A stretch of DNA of 58,328 bases from Desulfamplus magnetovallimortis (GTDB lineage Bacteria > Desulfobacterota > Desulfobacteria > Desulfobacterales > Desulfobacteraceae), in the NCBI RefSeq assembly GCF_900170035.1, contig NZ_LT828554.1, positions 26,016-84,343 of the forward strand, given 5' to 3'. A program made the translations under genes and the position numbers. This document shows positions 19,748 to 29,160 of the stretch, one piece after another (within the stretch, counting starts at the first letter, position 1; every line of letters starts with the position of its first letter). The notes beneath the pieces are model-generated. The model did no database searches. It was given only the letters and a program-made list of their open reading frames with translations, and was not told the DNA's origin.

Positions 19748-21055
19748 TTAAACTGACATGGCCATGATGGCACATACAAAACCTTTATCATCATGCCCCT
19801 TTAATATGCAGGGATTACGGTTATCCTTGATATGCACAACAACATCGTCACCCTTGACAGCATTTAACGCGTCAATGAAATATTTTGGATTAAAGGCGCT
19901 CTCAATATGATTTCCTGTATATCCCACGGCAATCTGTTCTTTTGATTCACCGATTTCAGGATTTGTTATGGTTACAACAAGTTCATTTTCCCTGAAATTA
20001 AAAATAACGCTCTTGTAATCATCAGATACAAGGATGGACATTCTCTTCATCATCATCATGAACATTATTCTGTTCATAATAATGGGTGTAAATCCTGTGG
20101 TACTCAATACACGCCTGTAATCAGGATACTCTCCCTCAAGAAGTTTAACCATCATTGTTTCGTTATCTATTTTCACTATAAAATGGTTATTTTTTACACC
20201 TATAAGAGCTTTTCCGCTTGTACTTAAAAATTTACCAAGTTCAGACAAGCCCTTCTTTGGAATAATAATTCCCTCTTCGGGAATCTCAAGATTTCCTGAA
20301 ACAGGTATATCAAAGGCATATAATCTTTTTGAATCTGTTGATACCATCCTGAGTATAGCAGATTTAGTTTCCTTATCTTTGTTGTCTGCAGAAGCTAAAG
20401 AGTTTTCTGTATCGTGATCTTCTGAAGGGTTATCATCGGAAACTGTTGATGAACTCTTCTGTGACGATGAAGATTTACCGGAAGATGCCTTTTTTTCGGA
20501 AACATCAGATGATGAAGATGTTTGATAAGCCATCTCCAGGGCAACAGAATCAACCGAGGCGTCAGAGACATATTCGAGCAAAGCGCCAAGAACATAAGGG
20601 CGCTTCTCCTCCTTGCTGTAGGTAATGGATGCTGAAATTTCAACCATTTTTTTAAGAAGAGATGTATCTATTTCTATAAATGGAACATCTTCAATAACCG
20701 GATGTTCAGGAAAATTCTCATGGTCAGATGAGACAATATGATACTGAATATTTCCTTCACCAATTTCTATCCACCGGTTTTCGATCTCATTAACAGGGAA
20801 AATATTTTCCGGATATTCCCTGACAATTTCATAAAGTTTTCTGGCGTTAATTGAAATAATACCGTCAGATTCAACGTCTGCATCATATTGACCCTGAAAT
20901 ACGGTTTCAAGGTCATTTGCTGTCACAGTGATTTGAGAGTCTTCTGCTTTAATCAATACATCAGATGTAATTGCAAGAGTTGTTGTCCTGTTTGTCACTC
21001 CCTGGATCAGTGAAAGCACGTCAGAGATACTTTTTCTGTCAATTGAAAATTTCAT
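19748..21055 (-). CDS. dnaN: DNA polymerase III sliding clamp (beta subunit) with Ser-rich insertion
   Basis: 435 residues against about 366 in E. coli. Domain I is recognisable from MKFSIDRKSISDVLSLIQGV, and the later SARKLYEIVREYP-type and RMVSTDSKRLYAF segments match clamp domains I and II. The C-terminus ends with the canonical MAMSV-type tail (CAIMAMSV), matching the E. coli ending pattern MPMRL. Residues about 165-230 are an extra low-complexity stretch (SSSSDVSEKKASSGKSSSSQ and a following acidic part), inserted in a loop of domain II between GALLEY and AILRMVSTD. The rest aligns without gaps, so the clamp should still close. The gene lies upstream of gyrB; no dnaA or recF is in between. 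Confidence 0.95.
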   Translation of the reverse strand: MKFSIDRKSISDVLSLIQGVTNRTTTLAITSDVLIKAEDSQITVTANDLETVFQGQYDADVESDGIISINARKLYEIVREYPENIFPVNEIENRWIEIGEGNIQYHIVSSDHENFPEHPVIEDVPFIEIDTSLLKKMVEISASITYSKEEKRPYVLGALLEYVSDASVDSVALEMAYQTSSSSDVSEKKASSGKSSSSQKSSSTVSDDNPSEDHDTENSLASADNKDKETKSAILRMVSTDSKRLYAFDIPVSGNLEIPEEGIIIPKKGLSELGKFLSTSGKALIGVKNNHFIVKIDNETMMVKLLEGEYPDYRRVLSTTGFTPIIMNRIMFMMMMKRMSILVSDDYKSVIFNFRENELVVTITNPEIGESKEQIAVGYTGNHIESAFNPKYFIDALNAVKGDDVVVHIKDNRNPCILKGHDDKGFVCAIMAMSV

Positions 21056-21614
21056 TTCAATACCTTATAAATTGTTTTTAAAATAAAATATTTATCACTG
21101 TTGTGCCGAACTGTTATTTATATCATTTCAGTGAATTTTATCAATACAAATCTTAAATCTTTCAAATACTATGGTTGATGGGAAGCAAGAAAATTTATAA
21201 TACAATTGTGTCTAACAAATCAACAACTATTTGATATCATGCTAAAAAATTGAAAATCCTATACTATGAACTTATGGATGATAAAATTAGATTATATAAA
21301 TTTCCATTGTATATCCTGTAAAAGCAGATAGTGAAGGAAAAGCCTTCCAAAAATGTGATAAATTCTCTTGATGGATTAAATATTATTTTAAAAATTTATT
21401 TAAATAATAATAAAATTAAGGCCTGTTCATAAGTTAATAATAAGAATAACTAACTGAAATTTTAATATAAAATAGAATTTCAAAAGGGTTTGTAACTTTA
21501 TCATAACTGTTTTATAACCATGATGTTATGCACATACTTTAAATTATGTGTTTATAACCTTAATTTTATAAACATTTTACTGACAATTGATTGTTCATTA
21601 AATTAGCCGTGGAT
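21056..21614. other. AT-rich gene-free region upstream of dnaN (possible origin-like segment)
   Basis: 559 bp with no gene. It is strongly AT-rich, with a stretch of about 40 bp of almost only A/T near 21385-21425, a TTATGCACA (one mismatch to the DnaA box) near 21525, and repeated TTTATAACC motifs at about 21510 and 21550. A D-type repeat lies at about 21265-21345. Its place next to dnaN-gyrB suggests an origin, but dnaA is absent and only one good box is seen. This is a weak call. Confidence 0.25.
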
Positions 21615-22148
21615 TTAAAGGGATGCCCATGTCCTGATTGCAGGTAGATCAACGGTTTTCCACTCATCAGAAATTCTTTTTTTGATAAATGTTTTAAACA
21701 GGGTGTCAATAACTTCAAAAACTGTATTGATAAGGTATATCCTTTCAAGAACAGCGCCTTCTATCTCATCTTTCTCTTCAATTTTCTCTGTTGAAGGAAC
21801 TTTAAGGGATGTTATATTCATGCTCTCTCCCTTTATGCTGAAACGCCATTCGTTTTCATCCATACGAAGAACAAGATTTATATCTGTTACCACTCCGCCT
21901 TTTTTCAATGCAGTTCGACCCTCTTCAAGGCCTGCATCATCACCTCTGATGGATATTTTTTCAACAGCATCATCACCAAGGGAGTTTTCAAGTCCGATGC
22001 AGTTACCTGTTTCCAATACAAGGGTATTGCACTCAATTTGTGTCATATCTTTTATATTGACATCTGTCTCAATGAGATACCATAGCCATGTGAGAAATTC
22101 ATTTCCCAGGAATTTGTATTTGTCATAGGATACAGCGATATCAAGCAT
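21615..22148 (-). CDS. Hypothetical protein coupled to the RdgC-like gene
   Basis: 177 residues, no recognised domain. The ATG at 22148 overlaps the last 8 bases of the RdgC-like gene, so it is almost certainly translationally coupled. The sequence is mixed alpha/beta, with DINLVLRMDENEWRFSIKGE in the middle and a helical, charged C-terminal half (VLERIYLINTVFEVIDTLFK). RdgC of E. coli is about 300 residues, and the upstream protein is only 208. This product may therefore supply the missing part of an RdgC-type ring as a separate chain; that is inference only. Confidence 0.7.
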   Translation of the reverse strand: MLDIAVSYDKYKFLGNEFLTWLWYLIETDVNIKDMTQIECNTLVLETGNCIGLENSLGDDAVEKISIRGDDAGLEEGRTALKKGGVVTDINLVLRMDENEWRFSIKGESMNITSLKVPSTEKIEEKDEIEGAVLERIYLINTVFEVIDTLFKTFIKKRISDEWKTVDLPAIRTWASL

Positions 22149-22767
22149 CTATTTTTCCTTTAAGATTAAGTGTTGTCAGGTTCATCACCTTGTCACGCTC
22201 TTCATCCTTCCACTCATCTGAATACTCAATCATGGTAAATGGGAAAAGTTTCACAAGTTTTAATTTAAATGATCTTGAAAAAAAAGTTTCAAACTCTTCA
22301 TTTGCAGCTTTCTGTGTTGAGAAGAGCATGACGCTTGAATTCTCATTATCCCATAATACATTATATATATTAGGTGTGGAAGGTATCTGACGCATAAGTT
22401 TTTCGGTAACAGCATCCCTGATATCGGTTTTTTCATTTTTTGACAGAAATTCCCGACCATCTTCCTTTAGTTTTTTTGCAATTTCAATGGCAACATATTT
22501 TTTGATTATTTTTGATGGAACACTTTTTTTGTCTATTCTCATGGAAAATATAAAATAATGTCCATATGTAAAGGTAAACTTGTCAAAATCAGGTTCAAAG
22601 TCACTTTCAAAAGGTGTCCATCCAATTGTGATCTCTGCATATTCATCTTCTATGGTTGTGATGGCATTTTTTTTTAACCCTTCCGCCACTGTCTCCATAA
22701 CCGGGTCTTCGATTTTTCCTGCCACTTTGTATCTTGCCACAGAGAGGCTTGATGATAATAAACTCAT
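22141..22767 (-). CDS. RdgC-like recombination-associated protein
   Basis: 208 residues. It opens MSLLSSSLSVARYKVAGKIE and contains ITIGWTPFESDFEPDF, then ENSSVMLFSTQKAANEEFETFF and KLVKLFPFTMIEY, a pattern I associate with the RdgC family. RdgC binds DNA as a ring and limits RecA action. It is shorter than E. coli RdgC by about 95 residues; the following overlapping gene may complete it. GGAG lies 7-8 nt before the ATG. It is placed beside dnaN and a repair helicase, consistent with replication/recombination work. Confidence 0.65.
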   Translation of the reverse strand: MSLLSSSLSVARYKVAGKIEDPVMETVAEGLKKNAITTIEDEYAEITIGWTPFESDFEPDFDKFTFTYGHYFIFSMRIDKKSVPSKIIKKYVAIEIAKKLKEDGREFLSKNEKTDIRDAVTEKLMRQIPSTPNIYNVLWDNENSSVMLFSTQKAANEEFETFFSRSFKLKLVKLFPFTMIEYSDEWKDEERDKVMNLTTLNLKGKIDA

Positions 22768-22872
22768 AGATTGCTCCGTTTTGGGTTTTGATTGAATTCA
22801 TTTCTGCATTGTGCAAATATGCAGTGGAGTAAAATTATTTATTTATCAGGGAAAAGCAAGGAAAAATAATTT

Positions 22873-25800
22873 ATGGAATTTATAGCTGATCTTCATCTTC
22901 ATTCCAGATATTCAAGGGCAACTGCTAAAAATCTTGATCTTGAACATATTTACAAAGCAGCACAATTTAAAGGTATTCTTCTTGTGGGAACCGGTGATTT
23001 TACCCATCCTGAATGGTTTGAAGAGCTTGGTGCAAAACTTGAACCTGCTGAAGATGGTCTTTTCAGGCTTAAAAAATCAATAACTGACAATATAGATAAT
23101 GATGTTCCTGTGACATGCCGAAAAGATGTGAGGTTTATCCTTCAATGCGAGATAAGTTCCATATATAAAAAAGACGGTAGGGTAAGAAAAAATCATAACC
23201 TTATCTATTTTCCTGATCTCAATACTGTTAGAAAATTCAATGAAACACTTGATAAGATAGGTAATATTACATCTGATGGTCGTCCTATTCTGGGGCTTTC
23301 TGCTGAAAATCTTCTTGAGATCATGCTTGAAACCTCTGAGGAAGGCTTTCTTGTGCCTGCTCATATCTGGACACCCTGGTTCTCAATGCTTGGCTCAAAG
23401 TCAGGATTTGATTCCATTGAAGAGTGTTTCGGAAAGTTGTCAGAGCATATTTTTGCCGTGGAGACAGGTCTTTCATCAGATCCACCCATGAACTGGCAGG
23501 TTGCTGATCTTGATAATATTACACTAATTTCCTGTTCAGATGCCCATTCCCCCATGTTTATGGGCAGGAATGCATCACTTTTTGATACTGAGTTGAGTTA
23601 TTTCAGTGTACGGGATGCGTTAAAAAAAGGTAAAGCTTCTTACAGGCAGGATTTGCAGGATTCATCAGAATCAGAAAAATCCTATTCAAACAAATTTTCA
23701 GATATTTCAAAAAAAGGATATCTTGGAACCATTGATATGTATCCTGAAGAGGGAAAGTACCATTATGACGGCCATAGAAACTGTAATGTGGTTATGCATC
23801 CTTCAGAATCCAGAGCCTGCGGAGGAATATGCCCAAAATGTTCAAAACCATTGACAATCGGAGTTCTTTACAGGGTACAGGAGCTTGCATCAAGGCAGGA
23901 GGGATACATACCAGATAAATGTCATGGTTTTCAGCGAATTATTCCACTTGCTGAGATTCTTTCTGAAATATGTGGAGTTGGACCTAAATCAAAGAAAGTC
24001 ATGTCGCTTTATAATAAAGCTCTTGAAAAACTTGGACCTGAACTGGACATTTTGTTGAAACAGACACCTGATGAAATTGAAAAAGCAGCCATTCCACTTT
24101 TTTCCATTGCAATGGAGAGGTTAAAGAGCGGTAAGATTCATCTCAATCCTGGATTTGATGGAGAGTTCGGCTCAGTTAAACTTTTTACGCCGGAAGAGAT
24201 TGGTAAACTTAAAGGAGAAATGAGTATATTTCCTGTTTCCGGAAAGAACCATAAAAAAATTCCTTCAATTTCCTCTGAAAGTAAGAAAAACACTCCATCA
24301 CCTTCCTCTGAAAGTAAGAAAAACACTCCATCACCTTCCTCTGAAAGCAAGAAAAGCACTCCATCATCTTCCTCTGCAAGTAAGAAAATCATTCCTTCAT
24401 CTTCCTCTCAAAATAAGAAACAAAATGAAAAATTAAAAAATCAATATAAGTATGACAATATAAGAAAAATTTCTTTAAATCCTGAACAACAGCGGGCAAT
24501 TGATATCCATGATCGTCCACTTTTGATGGAGGCAGGGCCAGGAACAGGAAAAACACGAACTCTTACCGAGAAAATAGCCTCTATTATAATGGATTCCAAT
24601 GTCAAACCAGAGTCAGTTCTTGCCCTTACATTTACAAACAAGGCAGCAGAAGAGATGAGAACCAGGATAAAAGAGAGGCTCTCTGTCCGGCTCAATAAAA
24701 ATTATTATGAAAAAGATGGTGTTGTGGCTACTACCTTTCATGGTTTCTGTCTGATGGTTTTAAAAGAATATTCAGGATTTAACTTTTCCATTGTTGACCC
24801 AACCATTAAAAAATCTGTCATGGAAGATGCTTTAGAAATAATATGTACAGGGTCTATATTTAACAAGGGTAACCATTCAATATATTCAGTCAAAAAATAC
24901 TCTCATAAAATCGGGGATATTATTTCATTATTAAAACAGTCTGGTAAAGGGCCAGACACTTTTTTCCATGGAGACAATTGTGGTATTAATGAGATATTTA
25001 AAAACAGAATGATCAGCAGTATCATGGATGAGCTTCCAGGTATTGACCCCTTTACAATCTTTAGAGTATGGGAAACTTATCAGGCAATACTTGCACGTTA
25101 CCGGCTTGCTGATTTCGAGGATCTGATGTTTATGGTACTGAAGCTGTTCAAGGAAGATAAAAAGGTTCTTGATTCTGTTAAAAGAGAGTTTCAATATGTT
25201 TTTGTTGATGAGTATCAGGATATCAACCAGGCACAGTATAAATTGATACGCTATCTTGCTGGTGATGGTCGAAGATTGTGTGTGATAGGAGATCCTGACC
25301 AATCCATTTATGGCTTCAGGGGCTCTGACAACAGATATTTTAAAAGTTTTCAGTCAGACTATCAGGATGTGGAAAAAATTGTATTCATTAGAAATTACAG
25401 ATCCACAGAAATTATTCTCAAAGCATCATGCCAACTTATCGAACAACCCTCAATGGGCAAGGAAAAGCTTTTTTCCGCTATTGGTGGGGGACAGCAGATC
25501 AATATTTTAAAAGCAGCATCAGAAAAAGCCGAAGCTGTAATGATAGGTAAAACAATTGAGAGGCTTACAGGTGGATTTTCAATGTTTTCAATGGATGCAG
25601 AAAAAGCAGACCCAACCATTGAAGATGAGTACTCTTTTTCCGATATTGCAGTGCTTTACCGCACTGGAAAGCAGGGGGAAATTTTTGCCGAAGTTTTTGA
25701 AAAAGCGGGAATTCCCTTTCAGATGGCAGACAGGGAGAATCTGTATCTTAAACCAGGTATAAAAGAGCTGATATCATTTATCAGGATACTCATAAACAGG

Positions 25801-26721
25801 GCAACATTTTATGATCTGGAAATTCTGATGAAAAACAGGGCTACCTGTTTTGGTGGCAAGATTGATTCCGGAAAAACAAGGCAGCTTAAAAAGTGGTTTT
25901 ACAGTAACAATTTTTCTTGCCTGGATGCAATATCTCTTCTTGCAGGAGAGATGCTTTCACAGCCTACTTTAGAAGAAAATCAAGGAAATAACATAATATC
26001 ATTGTATGAAAGGGCCATCTCTGACATTCCACCGGCAATCAAAGATGATCTCAAAATAGCTGATTATGCTGCATCCATACTGAGTATTATATCCGATTGT
26101 GCAGATAATGAGTCATTGCACGTAAGAGATTTGTCAATAAACAGCTCTTTAAATGATGATGAAAATAAGTGCCGTTTATTATCTCAAGGTGTAAAAATCG
26201 GTGATATTATTCTCTATGCTGTTGAAAAACTTGGTGTGAAAGATATTATTGATGAAAATCAAACAAGTTGTGATCTTGTTAACAGTATGATTAAAGAGAG
26301 TGAAAAATTTGAAGACCTTGCAGGTTTTTACGAAATGACAGCTATGAAGAGTGATTCAGATGTTGTGGATAACAGAATTGAAAAGGTCTCTTTAATGACT
26401 CTTCATGCATCAAAGGGACTTGAATTTAAGGTTGTATTTGTTGCAGGTTGTGAGAATGGACTTATTCCATTTAATCGTCCAGGAAAGCCATGCATTGATA
26501 TTGAAGAGGAGCGGCGTCTTTTTTATGTGGCAATGACAAGGGCAGAAAGAGTTCTTTATCTCAGTTTTTCAAAAAAACGAAAACAGTATGGTAAACTAAT
26601 TGAAACAGAAAAATCACTATTTCTGGAGGATATTGAAGAGACATTGAAATTGTATTTACATAGTGATTATAAAAAAACTGTAAAAAACAGTAAGAATAAA
26701 CAACTCTCTTTGTTCTCGTGA
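22873..26721 (+). CDS. Fusion of an EndoQ-like PHP endonuclease and a UvrD-family helicase
   Basis: 1,282 residues. The N-terminal half (about 1-450) is a PHP metal-dependent nuclease of the TIGR00375/EndoQ type: ADLHLHSRYSR, GTGDFTHPEW, SCSDAHSP, and a four-Cys zinc site around CNVVMHP...CGGICPKC. EndoQ enzymes cut 5' to deaminated bases. A Ser/Lys linker of 11-12 residue repeats (SSESKKNTPSP, about 470-515) leads to a complete superfamily 1 helicase: Walker A GPGTGKT (about 554), FTNKAAEEMR, VDEYQD (about 777), GDPDQSIYGFRG, a TLHASKGLEF motif and YVAMTRAE. The extreme C-terminus is QLSLF-S, a canonical beta-clamp-binding pentapeptide. Likely role: nicking and unwinding at damaged bases while held on the clamp. 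Confidence 0.88.
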   Translation: MEFIADLHLHSRYSRATAKNLDLEHIYKAAQFKGILLVGTGDFTHPEWFEELGAKLEPAEDGLFRLKKSITDNIDNDVPVTCRKDVRFILQCEISSIYKKDGRVRKNHNLIYFPDLNTVRKFNETLDKIGNITSDGRPILGLSAENLLEIMLETSEEGFLVPAHIWTPWFSMLGSKSGFDSIEECFGKLSEHIFAVETGLSSDPPMNWQVADLDNITLISCSDAHSPMFMGRNASLFDTELSYFSVRDALKKGKASYRQDLQDSSESEKSYSNKFSDISKKGYLGTIDMYPEEGKYHYDGHRNCNVVMHPSESRACGGICPKCSKPLTIGVLYRVQELASRQEGYIPDKCHGFQRIIPLAEILSEICGVGPKSKKVMSLYNKALEKLGPELDILLKQTPDEIEKAAIPLFSIAMERLKSGKIHLNPGFDGEFGSVKLFTPEEIGKLKGEMSIFPVSGKNHKKIPSISSESKKNTPSPSSESKKNTPSPSSESKKSTPSSSSASKKIIPSSSSQNKKQNEKLKNQYKYDNIRKISLNPEQQRAIDIHDRPLLMEAGPGTGKTRTLTEKIASIIMDSNVKPESVLALTFTNKAAEEMRTRIKERLSVRLNKNYYEKDGVVATTFHGFCLMVLKEYSGFNFSIVDPTIKKSVMEDALEIICTGSIFNKGNHSIYSVKKYSHKIGDIISLLKQSGKGPDTFFHGDNCGINEIFKNRMISSIMDELPGIDPFTIFRVWETYQAILARYRLADFEDLMFMVLKLFKEDKKVLDSVKREFQYVFVDEYQDINQAQYKLIRYLAGDGRRLCVIGDPDQSIYGFRGSDNRYFKSFQSDYQDVEKIVFIRNYRSTEIILKASCQLIEQPSMGKEKLFSAIGGGQQINILKAASEKAEAVMIGKTIERLTGGFSMFSMDAEKADPTIEDEYSFSDIAVLYRTGKQGEIFAEVFEKAGIPFQMADRENLYLKPGIKELISFIRILINRATFYDLEILMKNRATCFGGKIDSGKTRQLKKWFYSNNFSCLDAISLLAGEMLSQPTLEENQGNNIISLYERAISDIPPAIKDDLKIADYAASILSIISDCADNESLHVRDLSINSSLNDDENKCRLLSQGVKIGDIILYAVEKLGVKDIIDENQTSCDLVNSMIKESEKFEDLAGFYEMTAMKSDSDVVDNRIEKVSLMTLHASKGLEFKVVFVAGCENGLIPFNRPGKPCIDIEEERRLFYVAMTRAERVLYLSFSKKRKQYGKLIETEKSLFLEDIEETLKLYLHSDYKKTVKNSKNKQLSLFS

Positions 26722-26770
26722 GCAGCAGCACATTGCCAGAACTTGATTTTTGTTTTTTCCGTGGGAATTA

Positions 26771-27021
26771 GGGCATCCTTCATATCAGCTTAAAAGTAGT
26801 TTACACTTTTCTTTAATTATCTGAATCACGGATTGCCACAGATTACGCTGATTACACAGATTTTTTCAATCAGTGTATTCTTTTACCGTGAAAATGACTA
26901 TCATTTTTATATTTGGGGGTGATTGATACGTAATCAATCATGCCTGTTTAATCCGTTTAATCCGTGATTCAGACAAAAGAATAAGCCACAAAAAGTGTGA
27001 ACCGATAAATGAAAGATGCCG
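26771..27021. mobile_element. MITE family B copy 1, with nested repeats
   Basis: Terminal inverted repeats GGCATCCTTCATATCAGCTT...TTTACACTTTT and AAAAAGTGTGAACCGATAAATGAAAGATGCC. Inside is a second inverted pair (ATCTGAATCACGGATT/AATCCGTGATTCAGAC), within which a reverse family C copy (about 26885-26950) is nested. This explains most of the 398-bp gap before galU; the rest holds only the galU leader. Confidence 0.7.
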
Positions 27022-27119
27022 GAATTAGATATAAATTTGAATTTTTTAGGGGACTTCATCTTACCCATTTCCGTTTATTTCGATCATTTTTGTTTATAAG
27101 ACTTTTGTGAGGAGTATTT

Positions 27120-27998
27120 ATGAAAATTAAAAAAGCAGTATTTCCAGTGGCGGGACTTGGAACCCGTTTTTTACCGGCAACAAAGGCAATGGCCAAGGAG
27201 ATGCTGACAGTTGTTGATAAACCGATCATACAGTATGCTGTGGAAGAGGCTTTTGATGCAGGTATAGAGCAGATTATTTTTGTTACAGGCAGGGGAAAAA
27301 AGGCCCTTGAAGATCATTTTGACAGATCCTTTGAACTTGAACTCACTCTTGAAAAAAAGAAAAAGATGGACACCCTCAAAATGATACAGGAACTTGTACC
27401 AAGAACCGGTACAATTATATATACCCGTCAAAATGAACCAAGGGGGCTTGGCCATGCAATCTGGTGCGCAAGGGATATTGTGGGAGATGAGCCATTTGCA
27501 GTGCTTCTTGCTGATGATCTTATCAAGTCATCCACACCTGTACTTTCCCAGATGATCAGAAGGTTTGATCGTCTCAGATCAAGCATTGCCGCTGTAATGG
27601 AAGTTGACAGGGATCAGACTGATAAATACGGTATTCTTGATGCAGAAGAGATTGAAGACAATGTGGTAAGGGTCAAGGGAATGATTGAAAAACCATCCCC
27701 TGATAAAGCCCCTTCCAATCTTGCAATTATCGGAAGATATATTCTGACACCGCGGATTTTCGATTTTCTGGGACAGAAAAAAACAGGAGCCGGCGGTGAA
27801 ATTCAGTTGACTGATGCCATGGAGCAGTTGCTGGAAATTCAACCTGTATTTGGCTACAAGTTCGAGGGCACAAGATTTGATTGTGGAGACAAGGCAGGAT
27901 TTCAAATGGCAAACCTTGCATTTGCCATGGAGAGACCTGATTTGAAGGAGCGTCTTTCAAAATTTATCATGGATATGGGTAAAAGTGTTTGTGGGTGA
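27120..27998 (+). CDS. galU: UTP-glucose-1-phosphate uridylyltransferase
   Basis: 292 residues, full length. Makes UDP-glucose from UTP and glucose-1-phosphate for surface polysaccharide synthesis. Nucleotide-binding signature FPVAGLGTRFLPATKAMAKE at 8-27, then PIIQYAVEEA, and the substrate motifs EPRGLGHAIWCA, LLADDL and VIEKPSPDKAPSNLAIIGRY-type lid (here GMIEKPSPDKAPSNLAIIGR). The C-terminal FEGTRFDCGDKAGF is typical. GAGGAG precedes the ATG by 7 nt. Monocistronic between two family B repeats. Confidence 0.96.
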   Translation: MKIKKAVFPVAGLGTRFLPATKAMAKEMLTVVDKPIIQYAVEEAFDAGIEQIIFVTGRGKKALEDHFDRSFELELTLEKKKKMDTLKMIQELVPRTGTIIYTRQNEPRGLGHAIWCARDIVGDEPFAVLLADDLIKSSTPVLSQMIRRFDRLRSSIAAVMEVDRDQTDKYGILDAEEIEDNVVRVKGMIEKPSPDKAPSNLAIIGRYILTPRIFDFLGQKKTGAGGEIQLTDAMEQLLEIQPVFGYKFEGTRFDCGDKAGFQMANLAFAMERPDLKERLSKFIMDMGKSVCG

Positions 27999-28023
27999 TT
28001 ATTCATATAATCGCAGTTATATT

Positions 28024-28186
28024 TGGCATTTTTCATATCAACTCAAAAGTTAGTTTACACTTTTGGGGAAATATTGAATCCTGATTAAAGGATTTAAGGA
28101 TTAACATGATTTAAAAATCAGGTTAATCCCTTAATCATGAAAATCATGGTTCAGAAAAAGTGTAAACAGATAAATGAAACATACCT
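28024..28186. mobile_element. MITE family B, copy 2
   Basis: TTGGCATTTTTCATATCAAC...AGTTTACACTTTT at the left and AAAAAGTGTAAACAGATAAATGAAACATACC at the right. The inner hairpin is built on AATCCTGATTAAAGG and neighbouring complementary sequence. No open frame. Confidence 0.65.
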
Positions 28187-28191
28187 TGTAT

Positions 28192-28872
28192 TTAATGTTT
28201 TTTTAGTTCAATAAGCCATTTTCTTATGGTTTTTAAGTGTGAAAAAACTACAAATGCAATAATAGCCATAAAAATATATTGAATTGCATGGAGATGCTGC
28301 TCCAGGAAATCAAAAGCCAGCACCCATATTACAACAGCAGAGAGAGTACCCAGAAACACAGATGTAAAATTTCGCCATACTGGTATATTGAGAAGATATC
28401 CAAGTATGGAACCCATGACAGGCCCTGTTACAGGAAGCGGAATCATAACAAAAATAAAGAGACCAATGCATCCGTAAGTTCTTATTTTTTCTTTATGCCG
28501 TTCAGCTTTTTGCATCATTTTTTTTGCAAAACAGTCAATCCACTTAACGTTAAAAGAATTGTTTACAGAAAAAACAAAGAGAGAATATGCTATAAATACT
28601 ATCTGCACCTCAAGAAAAAAATTGTATAATATGGTGTATAAAATTCCTAATTCCTCCATAATACACAACCCAATTCCGGCAGCTCTTCCTCCAAAACTGT
28701 GGGCAAAAAAAGCCAGACCCAACACTCTGGCTTTTTCCGGTTCGCTGATACTGTAATAAATAAGTATAACCAGAAGTACCAAAGTCATAATAATACCGAT
28801 CTGGAAAACCTTTCCCTCGGTTGTATTAAACAATGCTTTGTATTTGTTTTCACTAAATTTCAGTATAGCCAT
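28192..28872 (-). CDS. Small multidrug export family (COG2426-type) membrane protein
   Basis: 226 residues with five or six hydrophobic segments: about 22-41, 48-66, 75-105, 134-160, 165-185 and 195-215. The loop PLPVTGPVMGSILGYLL matches the conserved proline-glycine signature of the PF06695/COG2426 'small multi-drug export' family. Actual transport of drugs is not well established for this family. The N-terminal 20 residues and C-terminal tail are basic and cytoplasmic. No clear ribosome site precedes the ATG at 28872. Single gene between repeats. Confidence 0.75.
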   Translation of the reverse strand: MAILKFSENKYKALFNTTEGKVFQIGIIMTLVLLVILIYYSISEPEKARVLGLAFFAHSFGGRAAGIGLCIMEELGILYTILYNFFLEVQIVFIAYSLFVFSVNNSFNVKWIDCFAKKMMQKAERHKEKIRTYGCIGLFIFVMIPLPVTGPVMGSILGYLLNIPVWRNFTSVFLGTLSAVVIWVLAFDFLEQHLHAIQYIFMAIIAFVVFSHLKTIRKWLIELKKH

Positions 28873-29160
28873 CCATTGATAATCTAAGTTAATAATCCAG
28901 AAATTACAAAATTGGGTATCATTATCGGGAATTACATAAAGAAAGTTAAAAGTGTTATCGGGATTATGTGAAGGGTACCGAATAAGATTTATGAATATTC
29001 AAACTTCCTATAAATGTCAAGCTAAACACTTTTAGCCATCTCCATAAGTCATGACTGACATAAGGAAAGGGTTTCATACACCTTGTTTGATTTGACTTTT
29101 AAAAAAAACTATGGCAATTTTCTATAACATATAATCATGATAAAGGAATGAAGGAATAAA

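Noticed and set aside
21056-21614. Definite chromosome origin
   Set aside because: Only one near-consensus DnaA box is visible and dnaA is not here. Kept as a weak possibility only.
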